Positions 40,520 through 57,314 of a DNA stretch of 64,000 bases are shown piece after piece. The notes below the pieces were generated by a model that saw only the letters and a program-made list of their open reading frames with translations, was not told the DNA's origin and did not search any database. Every line of letters begins with the position of its first letter. Within the stretch, counting starts at the first letter, position 1. Made by a program: the position numbers and the translations under genes. The DNA is from Diphasiastrum complanatum (Eukaryota > Streptophyta > Lycopodiopsida > Lycopodiales > Lycopodiaceae), in NCBI GenBank assembly GCA_029204225.1, contig CM055107.1, forward strand, positions 5,676,873 through 5,740,872. Direction: 5' to 3'.

Positions 40520-40860
40520 CTCTCCCTTAGTAACTAGTTTGTTCTCCCTGATATTCAATAATTCTCTAAACTTTTCAAACTTACCTCATGCAAGAGGCTT
40601 CGTAAATATATCTGCTAATTGTTCTTCTGTAGAACAATAGACTATGTCGATTTCCTTACTTTACACTTTCTCTCGCACAAAGTGGTACTGTATTTCAATG
40701 TGCTTTGTGCGTGCATGAAAAAGCCATACGAATACAACTAGTATTGTCCCAATACAACACAGTAGAATAGTCCTGCATAATAGATAATTCACTAAGCATG
40801 CGACATATCCAGATAGCTTCCAACAAAAATGGCTTTTGACAATCAATACAACCATCAAAC

Positions 40861-41650
40861 TACAAGGCTGGAACCAGGGCGGAGACCTTCTGCATTTTGA
40901 GGCGCCCGAGGGCTGCAGCCCGAGGGCACCTCCAAGCGTGGAAGGCCCCCGCCTGTGGGCCTTCCTCGTCGTAAATACCTATAGTTTTTTTTTAGTTTTT
41001 TTCCCTATTTTTAGAAAACATGATTTTTAAAAAAATAGTTAGTTCTGATATGTGCGACTTTCTAAAAATAGAAAGTAAACCTTATATTTTTGTAAGGTTC
41101 TTCATTCATTTTCAAAGATAGTAATAGCACAAATTTTAAGGATTTGGATAAGGCATTTTAGATATTGTGTGAGAAATTTTGTTGTGTAATTAATTTTTGA
41201 TAATAGTTTGTTGTAAGTTTGTAATAGACATTTTAATGTTGTAAGATTTCAGATTTTGATTAAAAAAATTTGCATATCATAATATCAAAAATCCTAAAAG
41301 TTTAAGATTATATTAAGGCATTTGCGACATTAAATGAGAATAATAAGTTGAAAATATAAGTTAGAAAAGGTGGGACATTATTTTGTGCAATGAATTTATA
41401 TTTTGATTTCCAAATATGTCCACGATCTTGACTAGCTTGTATTGTATTATTATAAAGTGGATGTTAGTTTATTGTAAGTTTTGAATATAGATTTAAAAGC
41501 TATTCGATAAGACTCATTGATGTTTATAATTTTGTTGTATGCAGAACATATATCATGATTGATTATATTTGATGCGATTGTATATATTTTGTTAAACATG
41601 GTCGTAGTCGATTTTGTTTGAATTTAGTTTATGAAATGGATCTATGTTTT
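40861..41650. mobile_element. Insertion of unknown type within Copia RNase H
   Basis: About 730-790 bp separates two RNase H blocks of the Copia relic. It opens with a short GC-rich part (GAGGGCTGCAGCCCGAGGGC, a near-palindrome at about 40907-40926) and is otherwise AT-rich and non-coding. I could not find convincing terminal repeats or target duplications. Confidence 0.4.
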
Positions 41651-42428
41651 GGTTTTGATTTATGGAAATAAATCCGAAAGTGGATTTACGAATGTCTACA
41701 TCTCCTGCCCAACTTGCATCTGAATAAGCACTGAGAATATTGAGTTTGTTGTTGTTGACTGCTCCATAACAAATGCAAAAGTCCATAGTAGCTCGAAGAT
41801 ATCTCAAAACTCTGATAAGAACCTTCCAATGTGTAAAACCAAGATTGGTCATATACTGACTTAAGGAACTACCTGCAAAAGCTATGTCTGGTTTGGTACA
41901 TATCATCACATACATAAGAGATCCTATTATCAAATGATAAGGATACCCACGCATCCGCTCCTTCGAATTCTCTTCGATTGTTTGGGGACACTGGTCCTTT
42001 GATATCTTAAGTCTTGGCTCCATTAGTGAGAGAGCTGATTTGCAATTCGTCAGATTATATCTGATTAAGTTTGTTGAGTAATTTAAATCAACTTCTATTT
42101 CTGTCTCTTTGGATTTGAATACCTAGACAGTAATGAGCTTCGTCCAGATCGGGGTCAGTGATCTTGTCTTCCTTCAATATAACTGCTTTTGGCGGTTTTA
42201 TTGTTGGTTATAACTACAACATTATCTTTTTTAGATTCGCTGCTGATAAGTTGTTTGTCGAGAGTAGACGATCTAGGACCTTTAATAGGAATAATTGACT
42301 TTTAACTGGAAAGTTCGATAATTCGGGAGAGTCTGATAGTTCGGTTATATGAGCTTTGCCCTTACCTTTGAGGTTGTTGAACCGATCTTCGATGAGACGA
42401 CATCCCGACTAGTGAATATCTTTGACTC

Positions 42429-42839
42429 TATTAGAAATAATAAATGATAATGTTAGTTTCCCACAAGTTACTTTGACCCAAAAGGTCAAGACTTGTATAA
42501 CCATGGGTTAGTTTATTATTTAGACCATGTTAAGATAGTTTTAGTTAAGTTGGATCCAATTTTGGTCTAGTGGTAACTTGTGGGTCCAAATAAAGTCTAA
42601 TCATGTTAAGGGACCCTATCTTGACTTTTGGGAGTGCCCTATAGTTAGTAGTGGGCTTGGAAGGTTCTAGAACTTAGAGTTTGGAAGGCCTATTTATATG
42701 TACTCATTATTCATTTGTAATTCATTCCCTTTCAAGCATTGCTACTACTTTCTCTCTCCTTGAGGGTGCTTAACCCTCTTCTTCTTCTTCTTCTTCTTGT
42801 ATATGGAGATTGAATGTTAGAAGAATCTTATTTCCTACA
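42429..42839 (+). mobile_element. Solo LTR, 411 bp, with perfect 5-bp target duplication
   Basis: Flanked by GACTC at 42424-42428 and 42840-42844. It begins TATTAGAAATAA (TG border mutated to TA) and ends CTTATTTCCTACA. A TATA-like TATTTATATG at about 42690 and a CTT microsatellite at about 42778-42797 suggest plus orientation. It cuts the Copia relic between the words KLYDHVES and VKDIFTSRDV, so it is younger than that copy. Confidence 0.75.
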
Positions 42840-44200
42840 GACTCGACATGATCATACAACTTATAATCTTTTTCAAAAGTAGTGTAGCTGATGGAAATAG
42901 ACTTGATACTCTAGAAGTCGAGCTTCTTCCTGAGATCACTAGGAATTTACGCATATGCGATACATCCAAAAACTCGTAAGTTCGATAAAGAAGGTTTGGA
43001 ACCTATCCAAATTTCATATGTTGTTTTTTCTGAGATACCTTTAGTAGGACAACTATTCTAAATATAAGTTGCAGTGGAAACAACTTCAGCTCAAAAGGAC
43101 TTCGGAAGTGTCACATGTGCTAGCATGCACTTTGCCGATTCGACTAAGGTTCTGTTCTTTCTCTCAACAAGACCATTCGATTGAGGCAAATAGGAGGTAA
43201 TGTATTATTGCTCAATGTCATTGCTAAGGCAATACTCCTTGAATTCGGTAGAGATGTATTCTCCCCCGTTGTTGGACCTCAATGCTTTAATTCTTTTACC
43301 AGTTTGATTTTCTGCATGCTCTTTGAATTGTCGAAATATTTTGAAAGCCTCTGATTTTTGCTTAAGGAAATAAACAGATGTTCTTCTCGAATATTCGTCA
43401 ATGAAGGTAATAAAATAGCATCAAGCAATGACGGAGTTTGCATTGGACCACATATATTTTAATGGACAACGTCTAACAAATATTTTGTTGCATGCCTGTG
43501 GCTCGATCTAAAGGGAATCCCAGTCTGCTTTCCAAGGATGCAGCTATGACAGACAGTCGACTTTATCGGCTAGATAGTCGAGATCAAGTGCTAGAGATTG
43601 TTTAGACATGTATGAAACAAATGTATGATTCAAGTGTCCCAATCTGTGATGCCATAGTAATGATTTATTGACAAGAACAGAGGTTTTCAAGGCTTGACTA
43701 GTATATGAATAACAATGTGCCAGTTTATATAAGTATCCATGCCTCTTGCCGAGTGCAAGTACCTTACTTGTCCTATCGATAATTCGGCATTGATCAGAAT
43801 CGAACTCTACCTTATGACCTAAATCATTGATTCTACTTACTGATAACAGATTTGTAGAGAGTTTAGGTACATACAAAATGTTTGATAGTAGTTTGAATTG
43901 ATCATGCTAAAATTCCAATCTCACTAAACCTTCACCCTCAATAGTATGATTACTATCATCACCAAGATGAACGTATCTCTTTGTACTGTAAGGCGTATAG
44001 GAGTGAAAATGCTCACGATGACTGGTCATATGTTTCTCATGATTAGTGCGCTTGCAATATTTACAGAACATCTTCTTCTTCGATTGTGGATTTGTTAATT
44101 GTTCTTGGCTTTGTGTCGGTTTCTTTTGGCAATTAATAAACCCAAAATCAGTAGTGTCTATAGTTACAAATCTGGTTGTGATTTGATTCATTAGCATAAG

Positions 44201-46510
44201 CTCTAAATGTGATAATGTAATTAGTGTACAATTTATTTGGTTTATTGTATATGGTTGTGATCAGGATGTGACCCGTGAGGATATATAGATCGGCGGGCAC
44301 TGAAACGTAGCCAGCTACTTGGGTTAGCCGAGTAGCCACACGTAGGGAAATTAGTCTGTTTTTCATATTGTGGATTTCCTATATGTATAGTTTTCTTTGT
44401 AATACATTTAACTTTTGTTGTGCCATCTTTGAGAGCTTATGAGGAGTGGCTATGGCGATTGATTGATGTGATATGCATACTGCACTAGGGAAGTTTAGCT
44501 TCTATCACTATTGATGAATCATTTATTGAGTTGTAAACAATCATAAATCAATGGTTTGGTCCTAAGTAATGGATATATAAAGGTAGAAGTAGAAGGCAAG
44601 GGAGGCACATTCTGATAGGTTTTTCTAAACCATGCATAATGATCTTGAGATTTCCAATAGATCATTTTGCCTATTGCACTCATGATCGACATTGTCTCCA
44701 AAAAAGGTGGCTTTATTTTAGTGCATTCTAACATTATATCAAATCAATCCTATCAATGTTAACTTTGTGTATGTTTCTATGTTAGAGAATAAATTGTTTT
44801 TATAATGTTAACTTCGTTTATGCTTCTATGTTAGAGAATAAATTGTTTTTATAATGATATTAAATCATGAAATTGTCTTGAGCATTCAATATTGGACAAT
44901 TTTGATTGAAGATAATGTACACTCATTCTACATTCCATAGCATTGTCATTTTGTTGGCATCATTCTCTTATCATGAACCTTAAATTTTGATTCATGACAT
45001 GCCTTTGATTTATATCTCTATCCAATGATAATATCATAGCCCGTCATGTTTTCAACATATCTCAACCTATAAGCCATCAAAGGAAATGCAAGTGACGTCA
45101 AAAGGTATTGTTTGGCATGTTCTTTGACAAGAGGAAGAGACACCTCTAACCAAAGCTAAAACTCCAAAAAGACTTAATGATTAAGTATAGTGAGAGTACT
45201 TGTAATTGTTTGTAAACAGGATACGAGCTTTGTAAAAATCACTACATCAACTTCATGGATTATGAGACTTATTCGAAATATATTTTCAATACCCAATGAA
45301 GATTCGTCATGTATAGAATTCTTAGCACGTTAATAGTAGACGCCACAATATGAAAAGGAATAGCCATCAATAGTCATGGTGTTACATAACATCAATTTAA
45401 AAGACCTAAACGATTACAGTTCTTTGTATTCTTGAACGTGACAATGGAGTTTCCAGTATGGACTAAGGCTGATCATCATGCAAATTCTTGGCTTTTGCTC
45501 AAGCCGTAGCCTTGAGAGAGCTGCCGGTAACAACCTTGTTAGTTTGAGATTGTCCCATTTCCTACGGAGGACTCCAAAATTGTGTTAAAGGAGCCTGTTG
45601 GGTCGGCAAGAGGCTCTCATGAGACAGCTTATCAAAGGGCTCGGTACGCTTGCGCCCTTATATGTGCTAACCTCTCTCAGAACTGTTGGCTCATTAGATA
45701 GGCTTGCATCTATCAGAGGACGCTAAGCTAAAATGAGATCTTTCATGCTCTGTGTGGTAAAAAACTTGTTCTTTACAAAGCCCTACGTAAGCAAGAAATG
45801 TCTTTCATTCGCTGCGTCCATACTCCAGAGGAAACTGTTTCTGCCGATGCAGTCTGACCATGGGTGCAGAAGACCCGTCTAATCTGAAAGCGCTGCTAGT
45901 TGGGAGGGTCTTGCGCAAATCTGAGGGTGTCAGATTTGTAGTGAGCATGCTATGATGAGTATGAGTATGTCCAAGAGGCCCTGCTAGTCTGTCCGCCTTA
46001 TGTATAGGGCAGCCTTGTAGTTTGATGGTCGAGGTTGCCTGTCGTGCTTTTTTTTAGTGACGGTTTGATAAACCATTTGACCTTCAAATCTGAAATGACA
46101 TTTGATAGTTTAGAGATGAGTACGAATTTTAAAGATGAGCCTCCAAGTTCCAAGGGCTGAAAGTTGAATCATGAATGTCAAACTTTGTGCTAAAATTTTT
46201 CTAAAGTTTCAGGTGATGTATATAATATATTTATTGTGAATCTATACAAGTAAAAGAACAAAGGCACATGTCAAAACGAGGTTTTTGAATTTTATGTGCC
46301 CGTATGCTATGACGGCCAAATTTTTGAGATCCTATATTTTACTGCCAAAATGTAGGAGGTAGGACGCGAACGGAGAAGAGAGAAAGAAATGGTTACGGAA
46401 CAACTCTCCCGTTATTATGAGCTGCTAGAAGCAAGAACAATCTAAAAGAATGTAAATGCAAATATATAATCACAGCTCAAGCGTTCTTACCAACAAGATC
46501 TTATAAAATA
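44201..46510. other. Spacer with a 49-bp tandem duplication
   Basis: No gene recognised. GTTAACTTTGTGTATG at 44758 and GTTAACTTCGTTTATG at 44807 start two near-identical 49-bp units. A TATA-like GGATATATAGATCGG is at about 44278. Short open frames lack motifs. Confidence 0.4.
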
Positions 46511-46513
46511 AAT

Positions 46514-48078
46514 TCAACCATGATATGCCTCAAAACTCATCAATCTTCCAACACAATAGCTTAGATCTAGTCTAGTAATGGTTAGATAGATGAGTGAACC
46601 AAGTAGCTTCCTATAAAGAGTAATGTCCTTGAAGGATCTTTCATTACCTCTTATAGTTAGCTCTACATGAGATTCCATTGGCGTATCACAAGCTTTTGCA
46701 TCTACCATATGAAATCTTTCTAGAATAGAATTAGCATACTTCTCGTGACAAATGAAAGTAGATTGAGAAGATCTAATCACTTCTAATCCTAAAATGTAAT
46801 GCAAGTGACCAAGATCATGCACCTCAAATTCCTTCTTAAGAGCACTCTTGATATCCTCCACATCTTGATTGTCTCCACCACTCAAGATGATATCATCCAC
46901 ACAGATTAGCAAGATGGTAACATCATTTCCAGCAAACCTACAATAAAGTAAATGATCACACTCACTCATAACAAAGCCTTGAGAGAGTAAAAAAGTGTTA
47001 AGCTTAGCATACCAAGTCATGTGCTTGCTTAAGGCCATACAAACTCCTTTGTAGTAAATACACATGCTTTGGCTTTGTAGGTGAAATGTAGCTCTCGGGT
47101 TGCTCCATGTACACTTCCTCCTCAAGATCACCATTCAAAAATGCATTTGTAATGTCCAATCACCTTGAAGATCACCTTGAATTAGCATACTTCTCTTGAC
47201 AAATGAAAGTAGATTGAGAAGCTATTCCTAAAATGTAATACAAGTGACCAAGATCATGCACCTCAAATTCCTTTTTACGAGCACTCTTGGTATCCCCCAC
47301 ATCTTGATTGTCTCCACCACTCAAGATGATATCATCCACATAGATTAGCAAGATGGTAACATCATGGAATCTAGCAAACCTATAATAAAGTGAATGATCA
47401 TACTCACTCATAACAAAGCCTTGAGAGAGTAAAAAAGTGTTAAGCTTAGCATACCAACTCATGTGCTTGCTTAAGGCCATACAAACTCTTTTGTAGTAAA
47501 TACACATGCTTTGGCTTTGTAGGTGAAATGTAGCTCTTGGGTTGCTCCATGTACACTTCCTCCTCAAGATCACCATTCAAAAATGCATTTGTAATGTCCA
47601 ATCACCTTGAAGATCACCTTGAATTAGCATACTTCTCTTGACAAATGAAAGTAGATTGAGAAGCTATTCCTAAAATGTAATACAAGTGACCAAGATCATG
47701 CACCTCAAATCCCTTCTTACGAGCACTCTTGGTATCCCCCACATCTTGATTTTTTCCACCACTCAAGATGATATCATCCACATAGATTAGCAAGATGGTA
47801 ACATCATGGAATCTAGCAAACCTATAATAAAGTGAATGATCATACTCACTCATAACAAAGCCTTGAGAGAGTAAAAAAGTGTTAAGCTTATTAGCATACC
47901 AACTCTTGTGCTTGCTTAATGCCATACAAAATCTTTTGTAGTAAACACACATGCTTTGGCTTTGTAGGTGAAAATGAATTCTTAAGCAAAATGGAAGAAG
48001 GTTATCAGGAGCAACAACGCCAATGTTTGCTATTATTCTCCCTATGGTCTCTACTTTTGATGATGTAGCAGATTCCAA
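46514..48078 (-). pseudogene. Copia reverse transcriptase relic with tandem triplication
   Basis: The left-most frame (47134-46514) reads through the polymerase palm: [34 protein letters not shown] (YVDD changed to CVDD), LGHLHYILGLEV, EKYANSILERF and LLGSLIYLT. The palm segment is then present twice more, in frames 47576-47172 and 48078-47614, each with LLIYVDDIILSGG. The copies start ATTAGCATAC at 46730, 47181 and 47623, giving periods of 451 and 442 bp. Copies 2 and 3 share the same small deletion and the insert encoding FH before DVTILL, so they arose from each other. Integrase, gag and LTRs are absent. Confidence 0.85.
46730..47980. repeat. Tandem triplication, 442-451-bp unit
   Basis: Three head-to-tail units; the joints carry ATCACCTTGAAGATCACCTT before ATTAGCATAC. 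The third unit is cut at about 47975, where the sequence turns unrelated. Confidence 0.88.
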
Positions 48079-48370
48079 TAAGCTTACAGCCGACAGGGCT
48101 TGCTCTTCTTCTCACTCTACTGGTTGTAGTGCAATGATGGTGTACCCCGCCTGTCAGTTGGCACATCAACGACCTGATCTCATGGATGCTCAACTTCAAT
48201 TTGGATCTATCAAAATTTGAGCTCCTACATTCTACAGTCTGTTTCGGTTCTTTCTTTAATGCTTATACCAACTAATTATCCAAACGATGAGAACAAGCCC
48301 TATCATCTTAGATCTCAAGTAAACCAAGATCCTGGACCATCTAGATGGACACCTAATCTTCACGACAACA

Positions 48371-48445
<75 letters not shown>

Positions 48446-48660
48446 TTCGGGATTTATTGTACTCTTCATTATTCAGTGTAATAGTGTGAGTGTGAGTGTT
48501 CTTCTTTCTTCTGATGGTGATTGCTTAAGGTGAATGATTGATAGTGCTTATCAGATCATTGACAGTGAATACTAGCATCACGAAAGATAAAAGGGCAAAA
48601 GAAAGAAGAGGTAGTAGTGTTGGATTATTCTACTATCAAGAGTGATTCATCCGAATAATC
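48079..48660. other. Spacer with a long (TA)n tract
   Basis: (TA)n of about 70 bp at 48373-48442. The overlapping open frames on both strands (for example 48023-48220 plus) have no recognisable domain. Confidence 0.5.
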
Positions 48661-50386
48661 GATCTCTAATCTACATCCATTCATTATCCAGTCTGGAATC
48701 ATAGGCCAATTGACTTGGCGCTCGGCTGGCCTCGTTTTCTCCCAAGGATCTCTTCTCTTGATCAGCACATAATATGGATCAGTCCTTTTCCAACTCGATG
48801 CCCTTAATACTTTTGTAATTAATCGTCATTATTCAATAGCATCACAATCCTCCAAGAGGGCTGTGGTCGTAGGCATTCACAAGGCTGCTGAGTTTTGGAT
48901 ACTCTTCAGCCGTCACTTTTTTTCTCCTCGCTCTCCCTTCTTGTAGGTCTTCTGAAATTCATCGGACTCCTTGTGATCATCATATCGTCTTTTCATCCTC
49001 TCAATGGACTTCTCTGATAGCTTCATTCTCGTCGTCCAGTGTGGTGGCACTCTTGGTATCAGAAACCTTTGATGTAGAACCCTTGAGCTTTGATCTCGCA
49101 AAGGTGTCGCTCTTACTCTTTGGAGGAGATGGAGATAGTCCCACAAAAGGCTACACCATCTCATCAAGTGGATCTTGATCGAAAGAATTGAAGTGAGGTG
49201 GTGAAGGAGGTGAGAATGGTTTACGAGAAGTGGGTGGTGGATTAGTTATGAGGTTATATTGAGCTATTGGTGAAATGAATTGTTTTAAAAAATGGTCATC
49301 AGACTTTAGAGAGGATGTGGTGGGTATGGTGTCAGAAGTGAATGCGGAGGTGGTCGAATGAGTAAATGGAAAAAATGATGGTTGCTAAGATGAAAATGGA
49401 TCGGAAAAATAAGAAGATGAGTGAGGCAACTGAGTGTAGGTTGGTGCACCAACCAATGCAATGGTATGAGGCCTCGGTATGCCACTTCAAGGTTTTCCTA
49501 GCTTTCTTGGGCAAGTTGTCATAGGCTGGAAGAGTTGGGAATTCAGAAGGAAGACGATGGTAGGTAGGAAAAGAGAACCGAGAGGTTGTGGGATGAGTTG
49601 GAAGTGGAACAGTTAGTTGTGTCTTTACATTAGTAGCAATGGAGGTGGTAGGAATGGTGGTAGTGGTAAGAGAGACGGTGATGGAGGTGGTATCAACAAT
49701 GATGGTGGTGGTGGTTAGTGGTGAGACTGGTGCAACGGGCCCTGAAACAATCTCCACCTCCTCATCTACAAGGTCGCCTTCATCGAAGTATTCTTTTGTA
49801 GTGCAATAATAAGTTGTCAGGAGATGAATCCGGCCCAATTGTACATATTTTGGCAGCCTTCGTTGGATTATCCTAACATGGAAAATATCTAGAGGGGGTT
49901 CCTCAACAGATGTGCCTTTCTTGTATAGGTGTACCTTGTGAGATAAGCACACACAGCTGCCAGTTCCTAGCACTTGATGGCCTCGAGGAGAATGTCATCT
50001 TTGTTCTTCCATTTGTCAAGAGTGGTGTCAAGGAACCTGGCATAAGGCTACTGCAATATGTTGGTCAACTTGACTGGCTTCTCCTTATGGCCACTAAGGA
50101 AGCCAAAATTGGTGAGGTTGTTGCCAACCAAGTAGATGTAGATCTGAAAATTTTGCAGATTGATACGAGATGTGAGCTGCTTCTCGTCAAAATTATCGTA
50201 TGCTTGGTACATGAGATAGATGCTCTGGTGGCCCTTCCATGGGGGAACTTGAAATTCAAGCAACTTAAAGACTGGGGCAGCTTGGGTATACCACTGATTC
50301 ATAATGTCATCTTCACGTAAAACGAGTTTGAGTGATTTAGGCATGTCTAGGATCTCGTCACTATGGTCTGAATCCGACTTGGCCAT
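48660..50386 (-). pseudogene. Unrecognised broken coding relic, minus strand
   Basis: From the ATG at 50386 a frame of 112 codons (MAKSDSDHSDEILDMPKSLK, then WYTQAAPVFKLLEFQVPPWKG) runs to a stop. It continues in the same frame past two stops (DTTLDKWKNKDDILLEAIKC, CAYLTRYTYTRKAHLLRNPL), then shifts to the frame 49973-49332 (RIIQRRLPKYVQLGRIHLL, CTTKEYFDEGDLVDEEVE). A Thr/Pro/Ser-rich linker and a charged tail (KLSEKSIERMKRRYDDHKE, about 49010) follow. The order of globular part, acidic segment, low-complexity linker and charged end recalls structural (gag-like) proteins of retroelements, but I recognise no family and see no zinc knuckle. Confidence 0.35.
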
Positions 50387-50937
50387 TTTTTTGAAAGTTT
50401 TGAATTTTTTTGAAAGTTCTCTAGAGTGGTGTCGGATGGAAACTGGTGGCTACAGTGGCAGATGCAAATCTATAGTCAATTATTGTAGTAGAAACTATTT
50501 TGCTAAGAAAGCATGGTATGAAAGATTGGGCAAAAAAGTCATTAACCATGCCAATTGACTTGTGCATCTCGAATAACAATAATCATATGATCAATGCATC
50601 TCATGAATCTTTTTATTTTTTGTACCATGTGAGAATTAAATTGAGATAGCACCATGCAAGGGTAGAAAGGCAAATGAAGATCTCAAAGTAAAAGTATACA
50701 TGTGTGTGTGTGTGTGTGTGTAGTTCAAAAACATCAATAACAAAACATAATATGAAATGTCTGTATAACTAATTATCATGCCACGTGAAAACATATCAAA
50801 GTTATTGAACATCAAGTACATCCAATAGTTAATTTGAAGGAGTGTATATTTTTCTCGATGATTTGATCATAGTCATTGAACAAAGTATTAGTAATGATTT
50901 ATGAAAAAATCCAAAATTTTAAATTTAAAACAAATAG

Positions 50938-50983
<46 letters not shown>

Positions 50984-52113
50984 ACGTGCACGTGCACGCA
51001 TGTGCATTCCCCCTTGAACAATAGAAAGTTCCCAAAACTTTGAATGAATAATGTGTTGATGAGAAGTTATGTGCTTCTTCCCTACCATGAAATTCATTTT
51101 GTCTTTTGCTAGTGATTCATTGTTGTCAATGAAGATCCACATCAACAACCTATACATTAGCACCCAAGAACTTAGATTTTTTATATTGTGAGATACCTTC
51201 AATGCCACTAATTTTTTAAGTGGGTTTCTCTATACAAAAGCACTAAAGAGCACATGATGTCGATAGATAATAAATATTTTCAGATTAATTATTATAGTGA
51301 CATTCTTTTCCCAATAAAAGAATATTAGCTTTTTAGTTTAATTTTTTTTTTTCCCTCACAAACTAAATCTATGATTGAAGCCAATTTTCACAGTTTTTTT
51401 TTTCTTTCTAAGTGAGTGAGTTTTTTTTTTTTTTTTTTTCCGGTGTGGGGCGATAGCCAAGTACTTCCACATCAACCTCCCAAATAAGCTTGATTCTATG
51501 ATTTCAAGAAAGATAAATGTTCTTCCTTCACCCTCAATGAAAATGTGAAAAATATTGTAAAACAATTAACAAATGAGAAGATAAATCACAAACCCCACAT
51601 TTTGCTTGTGCGTAGGTGCCATTAAAGTGCACAAGTAAGCCATTTGAATATATATAAACATATCCATGAATAACTTCATGGCTCTGAGATATGCTTAGAA
51701 CTCAATTAAATGCATTATGCCAAGTTTCAAAATGTTCACATTTCTAGCTTGCTATGAGGTTGCATTGATGCACCTTTCTTAGACATTTCAATGATGAAGA
51801 AACAAAAATTTATTAAACTCCAAGGCTCATAATCATTTTCTTTTCTTTCTATAGGTGTAAATATCTTAGCATTTATTTATTTTTGACAAGCCTGCATATC
51901 ACTCATAAACACTTCATACGTCAGCATTTACTTGATTATTTTCAGAAAAGATTCATCCAAGTTTGACATTTTTTTAGTGGGAAAAGGCTAACTACATCTA
52001 TTAGTGGTAGTGAGCTTTGTATATTATAAGAAAAATGTTAGGACTTAACTTCATTTATAACATTGTCACTAAGCCCATGACATCAAGTATAGAATAATTA
52101 TCGTTCAATTATT
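50387..52113. other. Spacer with (TG)n tracts, no gene recognised
   Basis: (TG)n at 50699-50721 and 50939-50982, the latter running into CACGTG-type repeats (to about 51004). A T homopolymer is at about 51421-51439. No gene recognised. Confidence 0.45.
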
Positions 52114-52330
52114 ATAGAATACTTATAGCAAACATGACTTAACAAAGTAACGCCTACAACAATATGAGAGATATGAAGCATGTGATGGAGAATGACATTG
52201 AAGCCAAAAAATAAGCTTATAGAATCATAGAATACTTATAGAAAACATGACTTAACAAATTAATGCCTACAACAATATGAGAGATATGAAGCATGTGGTG
52301 GAGAATGACATTGAAGCCAAAAAATAAGCT
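52114..52330. repeat. Tandem duplication, 113-bp unit x2
   Basis: ATAGAATACTTATAG starts at 52114 and 52227. The units agree almost throughout, ending GCCAAAAAATAAGCTT. Confidence 0.9.
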
Positions 52331-56961
<4,631 letters not shown>

Positions 56962-57054
56962 ACACATCATCATCATCGCTATCATTGAGAGAGAATTGTC
57001 ACAAATTACACATCATCATCATCGCTATCATTGAGAGAGAATTGTGAGAGTGGG
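56962..57054. repeat. Promoter-proximal tandem duplication, 46-bp unit x2
   Basis: ACACATCATCATCATCGCTA begins at 56962 and 57008, and both copies run through ATTGAGAGAGAATTGT. It lies about 150-240 bp upstream of the TATA box at 57202. Confidence 0.9.
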
Positions 57055-57201
57055 TTAGCTTATTGTCACTAAAAAAGGCAGAGCTAAATATGCACTTGCC
57101 CATTTGTGTCCTACATGGACTGCTCCTCTCTTGAAAAATCAATAAGGGGCCCATTGATTGCATCTTTTATTTTATTTTGTTCTAATAATAATTTTCTTTC
57201 C

Positions 57202-57208
57202 TATAAAA
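57202..57208 (+). promoter_or_regulatory. TATA box of the asparaginase gene
   Basis: TATAAAA, preceded by a pyrimidine-rich stretch. The expected transcription start is about 25-35 bp downstream, at roughly 57230-57240, which bears on the choice of start codon. Confidence 0.55.
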
Positions 57209-57314
57209 CAGCATATGCACCGAGTTAGTTATGACACCAGCAGGCAAGGCAGGCAGCCAGGATCTTAAGAGCAAGAACAAAGCAAGAGCAAGAGCAATAG
57301 GAGGAGGAGGAAAG

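Larger units (their letters stand above)
40520..44200 (-). pseudogene. Ty1/Copia polyprotein relic, interrupted twice
   Basis: Reading right to left. A gag zinc knuckle CKYCKRTNHEKH lies at about 44060-44020, lacking its final Cys. GAG-pre-integrase is at 43876-43544 (YVPKLSTNLLSVSRI, LWHHRLGHLNH). Integrase pieces run from 43500 to about 42850 (PSLSNLRVFGCIAYA near 42960). After an inserted solo LTR comes the linker, with FTSRDV at about 42410. The reverse-transcriptase core is deleted, and the frame resumes at LDEAHYCLGIQIQRDRN (about 42140-42090) and the RNase H side at 42023-41640 (GSLMYVMICTKPDIAFA, SDASWAGD). A second interruption spans about 40861-41650, after which RNase H ends (RTKHIEIQYHFVREKV, STEEQLADIFTKPLA at about 40590). 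Many stops. The LTR is immediately downstream. Confidence 0.85.

Noticed and set aside
49340-49760. Thr/Val-rich stretch as a membrane or mucin protein
   Set aside because: Low-complexity linker within a broken frame; no signal peptide or membrane context.
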